A stretch of DNA of 54,215 nucleotides, from the IMG/VR virus record IMGVR_UViG_3300010151_000016, positions 1 to 54,215 of that record; one strand, given 5' to 3'. A program made the translations under genes and the position numbers. The notes beneath the pieces are model-generated. The model worked only from the letters and a program-made list of their open reading frames with translations. It ran no database searches and was not told the origin of the DNA. Shown piece after piece: positions 19,154-28,275 of this stretch. How positions within the stretch are numbered: the stretch's first letter is position 1; each line of letters begins with the position of its first letter. Source of the stretch: a virus.

Positions 19154-20080
19154 ATGCATTGTGTGGTGCATGATAATAAACCAAAACGACCAGGCGACGT
19201 TCTCGTCCTCGATCATCGGAGGCAATTCATTGAATATGTTTCTCCAGCGGTCGCGAGGCGAGCACTCAAGAGTGGGGTTGCCTCAGTCTCTCGTAAAAGT
19301 CCGTTTACAATCATGCTTCCACCAGGAGTGCGACGTTGTCCGCGTCCGCACTCACGCAAGGGAGATAGGACAATGATCAATTTTACTGAATACTTCAAAG
19401 AAGAACGCGATGTGTGGGCACGCTGTCTGGTGCCTGGGCAAGTCGTTATATCGTTTCGCGATTCCACAGGTAGATCTCGTGGTGTGACGATTCCTTACGG
19501 AAAAGATCCCGTAAACTTGTCAGCAACCGCGACCTTTAACGACATAAAGGATTCAGGTAGTGTCCGAAGTTTGTTTTCTGCTGGTGCTCTCATGCTGATG
19601 ACGGTTGAAGAAGTAGAGACCTACTTTGAAGAAAAAGCGAAACGTCGAGGACTCGCAAGCGCGGACGAAGCACGTGCGCAAGCTGCGGAGCGTTACAATA
19701 AAATATATTCTCGACAGAAAATCGGACACGACCTTTCTCGTCCTCCCGCAAGTGCCTCCGTGTTCGATACCGAGGACGGAGAGAAATATGACGGAGTTAT
19801 CCGCGTTGAAGACACAATCACGCCTCGCGTGATGCATTTGTGTCGTCAAGTGGCCTCAGACTTACCAGATAATAACCGCATGCCCGCTAGCGAGCTTTTA
19901 GATGAACTCGAAGCCGTTGAGGGCACTCTCACGCTTGATGACCTGGAATACATCCGGGCTAATGGTACATACCACTCCGTAAAGAAATGGGCTGATGTGC
20001 GATCCCGAGCGAAGATAGAAGCAGATACGGGTGGTGGCATCGAAGATGACATTCCGGCTGAAAGAGTGAAATTACCATGA
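19154..20080 (+). CDS. Head-region protein with an N-terminal PLMP/RRXRR-like segment
   Basis: The first 60 residues read GDVLVLDHRRQ, then SPAVARRALKSGVA and SPFTIMLPPG. This closely follows the layout of the RRXRR/PLMP domain found before HNH nucleases and in IscB proteins; no nuclease follows here. After Met74 (ATG 19373, with a strong GGGAGATAGGA just upstream) comes a 235-residue protein beginning MINFTEYFKEERD, with a beta N-terminal part and helical C-terminal half. There is no stop between the parts, so this may be one fused protein, two nested products, or two genes. The downstream part is not recognised; its location suggests head completion. Confidence 0.6.
   Translation: MHCVVHDNKPKRPGDVLVLDHRRQFIEYVSPAVARRALKSGVASVSRKSPFTIMLPPGVRRCPRPHSRKGDRTMINFTEYFKEERDVWARCLVPGQVVISFRDSTGRSRGVTIPYGKDPVNLSATATFNDIKDSGSVRSLFSAGALMLMTVEEVETYFEEKAKRRGLASADEARAQAAERYNKIYSRQKIGHDLSRPPASASVFDTEDGEKYDGVIRVEDTITPRVMHLCRQVASDLPDNNRMPASELLDELEAVEGTLTLDDLEYIRANGTYHSVKKWADVRSRAKIEADTGGGIEDDIPAERVKLP
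19361..19370 (+). promoter_or_regulatory. Internal ribosome-binding site before ATG 19373
   Basis: GGAGATAGGA lies directly upstream of an in-frame ATG at 19373 within the longer reading frame. It is much stronger than anything before the ATG at 19154 and suggests that the downstream part is also, or only, translated from 19373. Confidence 0.6.
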
Positions 20081-20394
20081 CAGAAACAGCTACAACAGCG
20101 ATGACTGGGCTTTTGGATACAATGGCGCAGGCATACAGCAATCAAGCGTGGGCAGTGCTCGCAGGCGTCGTTTTGATGTTTGTGGTCATGGCCGCACGGA
20201 AATTCGTTCTTCCTGCCTTAGAGCCTACGCACACACGCTGGGTGGCTCTAGGATTGGCTATGGCGACCTCTGTCGGCGTAGGTCTTCAGTCCTCTCAGGA
20301 TTGGTTTACAATCGCTGTGACGGCAATCTCGACAGGCTTAGTGGCAATAGGAAGCTGGGAGACACTCGGAAAGGCGCTGAGGCGCAGTAAATGA
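20077..20394 (+). CDS. Holin-like membrane protein
   Basis: A 105-residue protein with three hydrophobic stretches at about residues 24-40, 56-70 and 76-92 and a basic C terminus (LRRSK), which is class-I-holin topology. Start and stop overlap both neighbours by ATGA. The next two genes resemble spanin-type proteins, which strengthens a lysis role. No endolysin is adjacent, so pore formation is inferred from topology and neighbours only. Confidence 0.55.
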   Translation: MTETATTAMTGLLDTMAQAYSNQAWAVLAGVVLMFVVMAARKFVLPALEPTHTRWVALGLAMATSVGVGLQSSQDWFTIAVTAISTGLVAIGSWETLGKALRRSK

Positions 20395-20684
20395 AGAGTG
20401 TTTGGGCTTGGTTCGTCGCAAGCGCGTTAGTTGTCCTCGCTGGAGTCTTGTATATCTTCAGAAGAAATGACAAAGCACGACGAACCATTTCCGCTTCTGT
20501 CGCTTATAGACAGAAGACCGAGATCGAAAAGCTCAAGTCGAAACTCGATACGGCGCAAGCTGCCGAAGTCGAGAAGATCAAGGCTAACATCGAAGGACGC
20601 AAGTCCAAGATACGCAAGGCGTTTGGCAACGCGGGGATGGCCCCTGGTGAGATTGTTCGTCGCATGCGCAATCTTTCACTTTAG
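20391..20684 (+). CDS. Membrane-anchored coiled-coil protein, possible inner-membrane spanin
   Basis: 97 residues: one N-terminal transmembrane segment (about 5-23) followed by a charged helix rich in Lys/Glu (about 40-75) typical of a coiled coil. This is the topology of Rz-type inner-membrane spanins. The last 38 bases overlap, in another frame, the start of a secreted or membrane protein, which recalls overlapping Rz/Rz1 pairs. No sequence signature confirms it. Confidence 0.5.
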   Translation: MKSVWAWFVASALVVLAGVLYIFRRNDKARRTISASVAYRQKTEIEKLKSKLDTAQAAEVEKIKANIEGRKSKIRKAFGNAGMAPGEIVRRMRNLSL

Positions 20685-21006
20685 CCTATCCTCAGCTTGG
20701 GCCGATTGCGGCGAAAAAGAACTCGCACACGAGGGCGCACCTGGAATATGGATGCCGTCCGAATGTGCAGAGAAGTACGTTAAAGCCGCCGAAGAACGAG
20801 ATGATCTGAGACTTATCGTCAAGGACTATGAAAAACTCGACCTCGCCCGTCTGCAACAAATAAACACGGCGACAACCGCGCTCGCAGCAACGCAGAGCCT
20901 TATCCCCGATCCTCCTGCTTGGTATGAAGCACCTTCAGTGATGATTGCTGTTGGGATGGTTCTCGGTATCGTGTCGATTACTGTAGCGACCAAGGTGGCA
21001 CAATGA
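20647..21006 (+). CDS. Secreted protein with C-terminal membrane segment; possible lysis partner
   Basis: About 119 residues from GTG 20647, preceded by GGGGATGG. An N-terminal signal-like stretch (VRLFVACAIFHF to SSAWAD) precedes a periplasmic-type part with two Cys, a helical segment and a C-terminal transmembrane helix (VMIAVGMVLGIVSITVA). A signal plus a C-terminal anchor matches unimolecular-spanin topology, but there is no clean lipobox. The frame is open further upstream to ATG 20431, but that part reads like a shadow of the previous gene. Confidence 0.5.
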   Translation: MRLFVACAIFHFSLSSAWADCGEKELAHEGAPGIWMPSECAEKYVKAAEERDDLRLIVKDYEKLDLARLQQINTATTALAATQSLIPDPPAWYEAPSVMIAVGMVLGIVSITVATKVAQ

Positions 21007-21317
21007 GAACTATACCTGCTCTACAATTCGGAAGTGGTAGTGCTGCTTCTGTGGACAAGGGATCGGCGGTGGTTACAGTAGCCACAATTGCAGCGAATGT
21101 GAATGTTACGGGCGCAGGAGTTGGCGCTAACATAGACGCACAACTGCCCACGTATAATGCAGATGATTTCAACGCAAATGTAGACGTTTATCACATGGGT
21201 ATTCTCCTTAGAAATGGCGACGACGTAAATATAGGGGATGATCCATCAACAGGTGATCTAAAGTTCGCATTTATATTAGAAGACACAGCAACGATCATTG
21301 TTGTTGTCCGAAGGTGA
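21003..21317 (+). CDS. Small beta-rich structural-type protein
   Basis: A 104-residue protein, unrecognised, with alternating short strands and Gly/Ala/Asp composition (AVVTVATIAANVNVTGAG) and an acidic GDDVNIGDDPSTGD loop. It overlaps the previous stop by ATGA. Composition resembles a small virion or fibre-associated protein. Confidence 0.5.
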   Translation: MRTIPALQFGSGSAASVDKGSAVVTVATIAANVNVTGAGVGANIDAQLPTYNADDFNANVDVYHMGILLRNGDDVNIGDDPSTGDLKFAFILEDTATIIVVVRR

Positions 21318-21329
21318 TGAGGTCATGAA

Positions 21330-21635
21330 TTGAAAGAAACAGAATATACAACAGACGACTTAGCGTTCGCTGCTACCCTTGCAGCACTTGGCGCTACGGT
21401 AAAGGGCGTAGAGTGGCGACCTGATAAACGTCGGTCTGATATTATTTTAGATCTGTCTACCTTAGACCTCAAAATAGCAGCAGGCATGGCACGAAACTTT
21501 GCGACTAGATTAGAAAGCATGTCAGAAGATATTTCGCCAGACGACTTAGAAGTGAGTTTTCGTGGCACTATAATTCATCATTGTTTTACGTGGCTAAACG
21601 ATCTCAGACAAATGGTTTTACGTAGACGCAAATGA
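21330..21635 (+). CDS. Small DUF5659-like protein (TTG start)
   Basis: 101 residues from a TTG with GAGGT six bases upstream, the only good start in the frame. The sequence opens with a short polar segment, DDLAFAATLAALGATVKG and a following strand, resembling small phage proteins of the DUF5659 type, whose function is unknown. The remainder is helical with Trp/Arg-rich ends. The family call is tentative. Confidence 0.5.
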   Translation: MKETEYTTDDLAFAATLAALGATVKGVEWRPDKRRSDIILDLSTLDLKIAAGMARNFATRLESMSEDISPDDLEVSFRGTIIHHCFTWLNDLRQMVLRRRK

Positions 21636-21727
21636 TGCTTGACGATACGTTGGTCTGTGATCATGGTATGTGTTCACACCTCCCCCGTTCTTCTCCTGCG
21701 ACGAACAAGTAAAAATTTAACTTTCAA

Positions 21728-21737
21728 AAAAGGAGTA
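21728..21737 (+). promoter_or_regulatory. Strong ribosome-binding site of the fibre gene
   Basis: AAAAGGAGTA is placed six bases before ATG 21744, at the end of a 108-base gap. It is one of the best Shine-Dalgarno matches in the window and suits a high-copy structural protein. The gap also contains TTGACG at 21639-21644 but no convincing -10 box at normal spacing. Confidence 0.6.
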
Positions 21738-21743
21738 ATCTGA

Positions 21744-24700
21744 ATGGCTTCAGGAACTTTTAATACACGCGCCTATCGCTTCCTCATGTGGGACGAGACA
21801 GGCAAACGAACTATGGCTATGCGCGACGATGCTGTCGTCGATTTCACGGCATCTAACGCACACAGCGGGCGACTCGCCCAACTCAAGGTCTCAGAGATCT
21901 ATGCTGACAATGACAGCAAAACTAAATTCTTCGTTGGCACTACCGAAACTCTAACTGTAAAATCTGCCGGTGTTGATGTCGCTGGCGATTTAGTCATTAG
22001 TGGCAACCTCACTGTCAGCGGCACGACAACTACAGTCGATGCAACTAACTTACTCATAGAAGATCCATTGATGGTTCTTTCGAGCGGTGCTACCGGATCG
22101 GCAGCAGTCGATGCTGGCTTCGTTGTCGAGCGTGGCGACGATACAAATGTCGCGCTTATGTGGGACGAGTCCTCAGATCAATGGGCACTGATTTCTACGA
22201 CAGAAGTCGGAACCACTGCGGGCAACGTATCGATTGCCGATTACGGTAACTTGCGCCTCGGCGCTTTGACCGTAGATGACACTATCACGTGCTCTAGTTC
22301 GATTACTGCTGCTGCTGGAAGTGGGTTCCTCTTCGGTTCTTGCGAACTTAGCGAGAGTGGAAGTGCGCTGCTTTTGGGTAACAACACAACTCGTGCTCCA
22401 TCCGTCCAACAGATGACTTCGACGCAAAGAGACGCCTTGACTGCCAGAAATGGTATGATGATCTACAACACCACGACTTCTCAATTAGAGGGTTACGACA
22501 CTGGCTGGGGCGCTTTGGGCTCTGGTGGTTCTGTACCCGGTACGGATAATCTATCTTTTGAGATCAATCAAGATAACACCAGTGAGGATGAAGATCCGTT
22601 CTTGCTCTTGACGGGTGGAGATGGAACTACAGAAAAACACGGTTATCTCAGATGGCACGCAGGCAACGAAGAGTTCGAACTGTATTCAGATGACAATGGC
22701 ACAAGTATTAAGTCGGTATTGAATCTTAATCCGAAAGGTAATGCGACTGATCTCGATTCTGCCTTGTACTTTAATGGCAACGATGACGCGGCGAATATCA
22801 CATACGACGCTGGTACTTATGACTTAGTCATTACCGGTGGAAATTCGATCTCTGCTGCGACGAACTTCGACGCAGAAGCAGGTCTCGATGTTAGCGGTGG
22901 TGCTCTAACCGTCACCAATCAGGCGATTACGCAATCTACTGGTGGACAAGTTACCTTTGCAGGTAATGTGGACGCTGGTGCTGGCCTAGACGTAGCTGGT
23001 GGCGCACTTACTCTTAGTGGTGGTGCTGCAACACTTACAGCTAACGCAGCTTCTTCGTTGACTACATCGAGTGGAGCACTTTTACTTCACGGGGCTAGCG
23101 GAATTAACATCGGCACAACTGCTGATGTGGCGGTCGACTTTGATGCTGCTGCGATGGATATTGATTGTTCAGGCGCTTACACGCTTGATGCAGCGGGAGT
23201 TTCAATTGACGCTGCTTCGGCCTCGAACCTAACGACATCGGCTGGCGCTCTCACCTTAGATGGTGCGGCTGGCATATCGATCATAGGTAACGCGGCAGAA
23301 GTTGATTTGACCACTACCGGCGCACTTGATCTTAATTCAGGTGCAGGTACGTGGGATGCTTCTACACTTAGTCTCGACAGCACTGGCAATACGAATATGA
23401 CGCTGTCTGCTGACTCATTGGAGGATAAGACCTTTACGATCAGTGCCTCTAATGTAGGCACGGGCGACGGTTTTATCACGATTGATGGAGATGCTGCACT
23501 TTATCTCAAATCAACAAGTGGTGGTGTCGTTGTAGAAGAGAACTGGACATTCGCGACAACTGCTATTTCGGGTACTGATCTTAGCATCGACGACGCGGGT
23601 ACGTTCACGATAGACGGTGACACTTCACTCGTTTTGGGGTCTGCTGCGGGTGCAGTAGACATAAATGCGAGCGGGGCAGTCACGGTTGATGGTAGTAGCT
23701 TTAGCTTAGATAGTACAAGCACGTCTAACGTAACCGTAACTGGTGACGCTCTTACAGTTGGAACAGTCACTAGCGGTGAACTGACCCTTCTTGGCGCAAG
23801 CGGTGTATCGATTGCAGGAAGCACTCTCGATATTTCCATGACAGGTGATACGGAGATAGATAGTGCCGGTACAATCAGTATTGGTACTTCTAGCGACGGC
23901 TCTGCTATTTCGATAGGTCACACTACTTCTGAGGTAACGATAAACGACAACCTTACGGTGACGGGTGATTTGACAGTAAATGGTAGTCAGACTTTTGCTG
24001 ACGCTACTACGATTCAAATCGGTGACACGCTCATCGAACTTGCAACAGACAACACAGCGAATGTCAAAGATCTAGGTTGGTATGCTAAATACAACGACGG
24101 ATCTGCAAAGAAGGCTGGTGTCTATTACGATGCCAGTGCTTCTGAGTTCAAGATGGCTAGTGAGCTTGGGACTGAGACTGATGGTGTGCTTGCTGCTCCT
24201 AGTGAGTATGGCAAACTTCATATTGGTGAGCTTGATGCTGATGGCGCTGCGAATATCGCGGGCGCTGCTACGTTGGAAGACTCACTCGATGTGGATGGTG
24301 CGACTACGTTAGACCAAGTGACGATTGATACTACTGATGGCGCTTTCGCTGTGAGTGGTGCCAACGCAATCAGTTTGGCCTCATCAGCCGCGTCATCATT
24401 CGACGTTACAAGTGCGCAGCTTCAATTGAAAACCACCACTGCTGGTGAGTTGGACATTACTGCTGCTGGATTGTTAGACATAAACGCCGCAGCAAACATG
24501 GACATTGACGTCACTGGCACTTATGACATGCTGGCTTCTAGTACCTTCTCTATTGATGGTACTGGGGCATCTAATGTCACGGCGACTTCTGGTGATCTGA
24601 CTGTAAAAACTGCTACAACTGGTTCGCTTATTCTTGACGGTGTTGACGGTGTCAGCCTCAAAGAGAATGGCGAGGATGTTATCGCGATTGATACCAATCG

Positions 24701-25274
24701 TGATGTGTTGTTTGGTCAAACTGGTGGATCAAGTGGTGATCCAGACGTCGAGATTGACGGTTATTTCCAAGTAGACGGAACCGCTGAGTTCAACGCAAAA
24801 GTTCAGATGGATGCCGAAGCTGAGTTCAACTCAGACATGGACATCAATGAGGACATGGTCATCGCGGAGGGTAAGGAAATCCGCTGGGAAGGCTATACTG
24901 CATCTGATACAGATACACCATCGAACAACGATCTCTTCTACATTGTAGAGGAAGATTCTACGATGAAGGCACGTAAGGTCAATGCAACTGAAACAGATTC
25001 TTCTGTCGATACAGCTAGATGCGCAGGCATTTGGCGTACCGGCGATGAAGCTGTTCTAGTCGGTGAGTGTTTAGCGGGAGTCCTCGACGCACAAGCCGGT
25101 TGTAGTATTGGTGATCGTCTCTATGCTTCGCCAGATCTCAAGGGTGCTTTGACTCCCTTAGTTCCGTCGAACAATGGGGAATTTGTGACCAAGGTCGGAA
25201 TCGCACGTAGCACGGCAAGTGCCTCAGCTACGATTGATTTCGTAATTGCAATTGAAGACCCACTTGCACTGTAG
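21744..25274 (+). CDS. Large repetitive fibre-like virion protein
   Basis: 1,176 residues dominated by short Ser/Thr/Gly/Ala/Asp-rich beta repeats such as GLDVSGGALTVT and GLDVAGGALTLS, typical of extended fibres. An early segment (MTSTQRDALTARNGMMIYNT to LEGYDTGWGAL) is a familiar tail-fibre motif. The last 250 residues change composition (EFNAKVQMDAEAEF, then a globular end containing four of the few Cys) and may form a tip domain. It stands alone between a strong ribosome-binding site and a terminator. Neighbouring glycosyltransferases may act on its Ser/Thr-rich shaft (inference). Tail versus head fibre cannot be decided. Confidence 0.75.
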   Translation: MASGTFNTRAYRFLMWDETGKRTMAMRDDAVVDFTASNAHSGRLAQLKVSEIYADNDSKTKFFVGTTETLTVKSAGVDVAGDLVISGNLTVSGTTTTVDATNLLIEDPLMVLSSGATGSAAVDAGFVVERGDDTNVALMWDESSDQWALISTTEVGTTAGNVSIADYGNLRLGALTVDDTITCSSSITAAAGSGFLFGSCELSESGSALLLGNNTTRAPSVQQMTSTQRDALTARNGMMIYNTTTSQLEGYDTGWGALGSGGSVPGTDNLSFEINQDNTSEDEDPFLLLTGGDGTTEKHGYLRWHAGNEEFELYSDDNGTSIKSVLNLNPKGNATDLDSALYFNGNDDAANITYDAGTYDLVITGGNSISAATNFDAEAGLDVSGGALTVTNQAITQSTGGQVTFAGNVDAGAGLDVAGGALTLSGGAATLTANAASSLTTSSGALLLHGASGINIGTTADVAVDFDAAAMDIDCSGAYTLDAAGVSIDAASASNLTTSAGALTLDGAAGISIIGNAAEVDLTTTGALDLNSGAGTWDASTLSLDSTGNTNMTLSADSLEDKTFTISASNVGTGDGFITIDGDAALYLKSTSGGVVVEENWTFATTAISGTDLSIDDAGTFTIDGDTSLVLGSAAGAVDINASGAVTVDGSSFSLDSTSTSNVTVTGDALTVGTVTSGELTLLGASGVSIAGSTLDISMTGDTEIDSAGTISIGTSSDGSAISIGHTTSEVTINDNLTVTGDLTVNGSQTFADATTIQIGDTLIELATDNTANVKDLGWYAKYNDGSAKKAGVYYDASASEFKMASELGTETDGVLAAPSEYGKLHIGELDADGAANIAGAATLEDSLDVDGATTLDQVTIDTTDGAFAVSGANAISLASSAASSFDVTSAQLQLKTTTAGELDITAAGLLDINAAANMDIDVTGTYDMLASSTFSIDGTGASNVTATSGDLTVKTATTGSLILDGVDGVSLKENGEDVIAIDTNRDVLFGQTGGSSGDPDVEIDGYFQVDGTAEFNAKVQMDAEAEFNSDMDINEDMVIAEGKEIRWEGYTASDTDTPSNNDLFYIVEEDSTMKARKVNATETDSSVDTARCAGIWRTGDEAVLVGECLAGVLDAQAGCSIGDRLYASPDLKGALTPLVPSNNGEFVTKVGIARSTASASATIDFVIAIEDPLAL

Positions 25275-25287
25275 GAATTAGTTATTA

Positions 25288-25336
25288 GACTGTTGGGGTC
25301 GGGACTGTGTTGCGGCCCCAACAGTCGTTTTCTTTT
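25288..25336 (+). terminator. Rho-independent terminator after the fibre gene
   Basis: A 13-bp stem (GACTGTTGGGGTC with GGCCCCAACAGTC, one G-U pair) and 13-base loop, followed by GTTTTCTTTT. It begins 13 bases after the fibre stop and separates the head/fibre block from the sugar genes. Confidence 0.92.
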
Positions 25337-25347
25337 GGTGTAATCAC

Positions 25348-26538
25348 GTGCGTCTTCTTATTTTCGGTGAGTCAGTCCTAAGTCAAACTGGACATGCTCG
25401 CGTTGCGCGAGAGATCGCGGACGTATGCCTTTCTCGTGACTGGGACGTTACGCAAGTCGCGTTCAATCACGTTGGAGATAAGACACGCTACAAGAACATG
25501 CGAATTATCCCTGCGCAACTAGGAAACAGTGTCACTGTTTATGGAGAGGACATTGTCTACAGAGAATACTTAGACGGCGAGTATGAGGCATTACTCATTA
25601 TTCAAGATCTCGAAGTAGGGACGAAATGGGCCTCTAACTTAGCTGTTATACGTGAACAAAGATCTGTCGTAGGGCGTCCTTATTGCCCAATATTCTATTA
25701 TTTCCCGGTCGACGGTCCTTACGAACACGATGTCGACCTCGTTCTAATCGCGGATACAATCGTTACGCATACTCGTTGGGGTCGCGAACTCCTTCGAGAT
25801 ATAATACCGAACGAAACTTTTGAAAGACTGAACGTCATTCCACATGGAACAAACGTTGACGTGTTCCATCCATTGACTGAGACCGAAAGAAAAGAAGCGC
25901 GTAAAGACATATTCTTCGTTGATGATGAAGACACATTTGTAGTCGTTTCCGTTAACCGGAATTCTGCTCGCAAAGACCTATTCCAAGTCATGCAAACGAT
26001 GGCTTCCCTGAAGCGCCGTAAAAGGGTGCCCAGACCATTTTTATACGTGCATACCGCTGCGATAGACAATGGGATCAATCTCGAAGCACAAACGCGCTGC
26101 CTGGGCCTGAGAACCAAGCGCGACGTACTTCTCGCTTCGCCCGGTCGCCTAAAATGGTCCGACGAAGAACTAAGCCGCGTGTATGCCGCTGCTGATTGCA
26201 TGCTCATTACAGCCCGAAGAGAGTCTTGGGGGCTAAGTGTCACTGAAGCGATGGCAGCAGGTTGTCCTGTCGTAGCCCCAGACTACGGGCCATTTAGACA
26301 GCACTTGGGCGATGACAGGGGCTTTCTACATGCGCCAAGTGGATTCATTTGGACTGCCCTAGATAATCGTGGTCCAGGCTGGCTAACCGATCCCGAAGCC
26401 GCCGCTAATCAAATAGAAAAACTTCATGTAAAAGGATTCGATCCTGAACCCGCACGACGATACGTAGAGAGCGCGACTTGGTCCGCTGTCGGAGAAATGT
26501 GGGCAGACTTATTGGAGAACAATACTCATGGAAAATGA
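25348..26538 (+). CDS. Glycosyltransferase, GT4-like (GT-B fold)
   Basis: It probably transfers a sugar from a nucleotide-sugar donor. The N-terminal Rossmann half begins MRLLIFGESVLSQTGHARVA. The C-terminal half has the GT4 donor site, E292-SWGLSVT-E300 (EX7E), followed by AMAAGCPVVAPDYG. 396 residues is the normal length. The GTG start at 25348 lies just after the fibre terminator, so a promoter may lie in or before this short region. First gene of the sugar cluster; acceptor unknown. Confidence 0.88.
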   Translation: MRLLIFGESVLSQTGHARVAREIADVCLSRDWDVTQVAFNHVGDKTRYKNMRIIPAQLGNSVTVYGEDIVYREYLDGEYEALLIIQDLEVGTKWASNLAVIREQRSVVGRPYCPIFYYFPVDGPYEHDVDLVLIADTIVTHTRWGRELLRDIIPNETFERLNVIPHGTNVDVFHPLTETERKEARKDIFFVDDEDTFVVVSVNRNSARKDLFQVMQTMASLKRRKRVPRPFLYVHTAAIDNGINLEAQTRCLGLRTKRDVLLASPGRLKWSDEELSRVYAAADCMLITARRESWGLSVTEAMAAGCPVVAPDYGPFRQHLGDDRGFLHAPSGFIWTALDNRGPGWLTDPEAAANQIEKLHVKGFDPEPARRYVESATWSAVGEMWADLLENNTHGK

Positions 26539-26609
26539 AATCGACCTCCTACTCAACCAAACACACGCACTAACAATGGAACTAAAGATCTGCGTAAAGG
26601 AGGTAGAAA

Positions 26610-26921
26610 ATGGTAAAAGAAATCGAGAAAATAGCTGCTCAGTTAGACGAGGCAGTGAAAATGGCTACAGACCTCCGTCTGCTAATTGTGACACAGCAGC
26701 AAGAACTCGGAACGGTAGCGAAACGTCTCGACGACCTCGAAACGGATGTAACTCAACTCAGAGAACTAACCACAAAAGTAGCACTGATCGAGCAGTCGTT
26801 GAGTCAACTGGAAGACACCAAGAAACGATGGTGGCCTATTATATTAGCGGTGATGAGTAGTGCCCTTCTAGGTGGTAGTGCGCCTGATGTAATCAAAGCC
26901 CTACTTGGAGCCGCTGGATGA
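26610..26921 (+). CDS. Coiled-coil membrane protein (XhlA-like topology)
   Basis: 103 residues: an N-terminal coiled coil with heptad-like Leu/Val spacing (about 5-70) and a C-terminal transmembrane segment (WWPIILAVMSSALLGGSA). This resembles haemolysin XhlA-type phage proteins that sit at the membrane with holins, or a scaffold tethering the glycosyltransferases. AAAGGAGGT lies six bases before the ATG, among the strongest sites here. It overlaps the next gene by ATGA. Confidence 0.65.
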   Translation: MVKEIEKIAAQLDEAVKMATDLRLLIVTQQQELGTVAKRLDDLETDVTQLRELTTKVALIEQSLSQLEDTKKRWWPIILAVMSSALLGGSAPDVIKALLGAAG

Positions 26922-28087
26922 CTCCGAAAGTCCGCTATGTCGGTGCAGTGCTCGACCCTTCCGGTTATGGTCACGCGGCGCGTTCATATATCTCCGCGCT
27001 TGTGGAAGCGGGCGTTGAGGTTACTATCGAGCCTGTTTCTTTCGAGCCGTATGCTACATCATATGGAGGTAAGGACAAGCTCATCCAAGGGCTTATCGAC
27101 CGAGAATTGGATTGGAATGTTCAGATATTACACTTAACACCTGAACAGTGGCACAAGCACATCAAAAGCGTGACGCCTAAAGGAAAGATGCCTTACACTA
27201 TTGGAAACACTGTTTGGGAGACCACGAACATCCATCCGTCCTGGGCGAAGTTTATTCGTGCGTCAGACGTTCTGATCGATGAGCTATGGCTTCCTAATGA
27301 GTTCAACATAGAAGTATTCAAGCGATCATTACCGAACGTCCCGATGACGTGTGTACCGCATGTAGTCGACTACGAAGATTTCGCTGTTCATCCTACGTTG
27401 GAGACTGCGTATGAGGGGTTCATGTTTTTTAGTGTGTTTCAGTGGACACTGAGAAAGAATCCAGAAGCCTTATTGAAGGCTTATTTCACGGAGTTTTCCC
27501 CGGATGAGAATGTTCGTCTAGTGCTAAAGACGTACAAGTCGAGCACGGAAAAAGACGAACAAGACAAAGTCACATATGAAATCGCAGAGATCATACGAAA
27601 CTTGGGGATGAAAAGGAAAGATCTACCTCATCTCGAACTCATACTAGATCTAGTCCCGTTCCCGAAAATGGTTGGTCTTTACAAGCGTTCCGACTGTTTC
27701 GTGTCGCCACATTACGGGGAAGGCTGGGGTCTCGGCATGTCAGATGCTATGGCCTGCGAGACACCTGTAATCGCGACCTCATGGTCAGGCAACATGGAGT
27801 TTTGTCGTTATGATCCACTGAACTTTTACCCTGTCGGCTATCAGATGACACCTGTTTATGGCATGCCGTGGATTCCTTGGTATGTCGCGAAGATGGACGG
27901 AGTCACGCAAGAGTGGGCCGAGGTCGATGTTTCCGACTTACGTAGGGCTATGCGAGAAGTTTACGAGGCAACACCTGAAGAACGCGAACGTATAGGACAA
28001 AGAGGACTACGCAGGATTGAGCGATACTCACCGAAAAAGATTGGCTCACTCATGCGTAGTCGCTTGGAGGATATATGCGAGCGGTAA
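26918..28087 (+). CDS. Glycosyltransferase, GT4-like, second copy
   Basis: 389 residues with GT-B architecture. The N terminus (GAVLDPSGYGHAAR) is a donor/acceptor Gly-rich loop typical of GT4 enzymes, and the C-terminal donor site reads E268-GWGLGMS-D276 then AMACETPVIATSWSG. The second acidic residue of EX7E is Asp rather than Glu. It is clearly different in sequence from the glycosyltransferase at 25348, so the two probably add different sugars. ATGA overlap upstream and a 13-base overlap downstream indicate one operon. Confidence 0.85.
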   Translation: MTPKVRYVGAVLDPSGYGHAARSYISALVEAGVEVTIEPVSFEPYATSYGGKDKLIQGLIDRELDWNVQILHLTPEQWHKHIKSVTPKGKMPYTIGNTVWETTNIHPSWAKFIRASDVLIDELWLPNEFNIEVFKRSLPNVPMTCVPHVVDYEDFAVHPTLETAYEGFMFFSVFQWTLRKNPEALLKAYFTEFSPDENVRLVLKTYKSSTEKDEQDKVTYEIAEIIRNLGMKRKDLPHLELILDLVPFPKMVGLYKRSDCFVSPHYGEGWGLGMSDAMACETPVIATSWSGNMEFCRYDPLNFYPVGYQMTPVYGMPWIPWYVAKMDGVTQEWAEVDVSDLRRAMREVYEATPEERERIGQRGLRRIERYSPKKIGSLMRSRLEDICER

Positions 28088-28275
28088 TAGGAACAGCCTG
28101 TTTAGTTTTGAGCTTCATCGGTATCTTAGTCTTAGCGGGATTGAGAATTAGTCACACAGACGCAACATTTTTAGAGGTCGTGTATCTTTATGGCATAGAG
28201 ACATGGCTTACTTCTATATTTTTGGGGTTAGGTATCTGGTGCTTAATCAAGGAGTTTGAGCACGATGACTATTGA
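28075..28275 (+). CDS. Small two-helix membrane protein
   Basis: 66 residues with hydrophobic segments at about 3-24 and 40-60 and an acidic tail. GGAGG lies five bases before the ATG. It is embedded between two glycosyltransferases with overlaps on both sides. Function unknown; it may anchor the sugar machinery at the membrane. Confidence 0.6.
   Translation: MRAVIGTACLVLSFIGILVLAGLRISHTDATFLEVVYLYGIETWLTSIFLGLGIWCLIKEFEHDDY

Noticed and set aside
19050-19376. Alternative frame of 108 codons starting inside the capsid gene end.
   Set aside because: It runs through the post-capsid hairpin and lacks protein-like composition; the other frame has the PLMP-like pattern.
21639-21667. TTGACG as a possible -35 box before the fibre gene.
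   Set aside because: No acceptable -10 sequence at 16-19 bases.
22173-24719. Several open minus-strand frames under the fibre gene.
   Set aside because: They mirror the biased composition of the repetitive fibre and show no recognisable protein features.
26528-26860. Open frame of 110 codons starting at the end of the first glycosyltransferase.
   Set aside because: Its first 28 codons read like a helix, but the rest lies out of frame over the coiled-coil gene at 26610, which has the strong ribosome-binding site and clear protein features.
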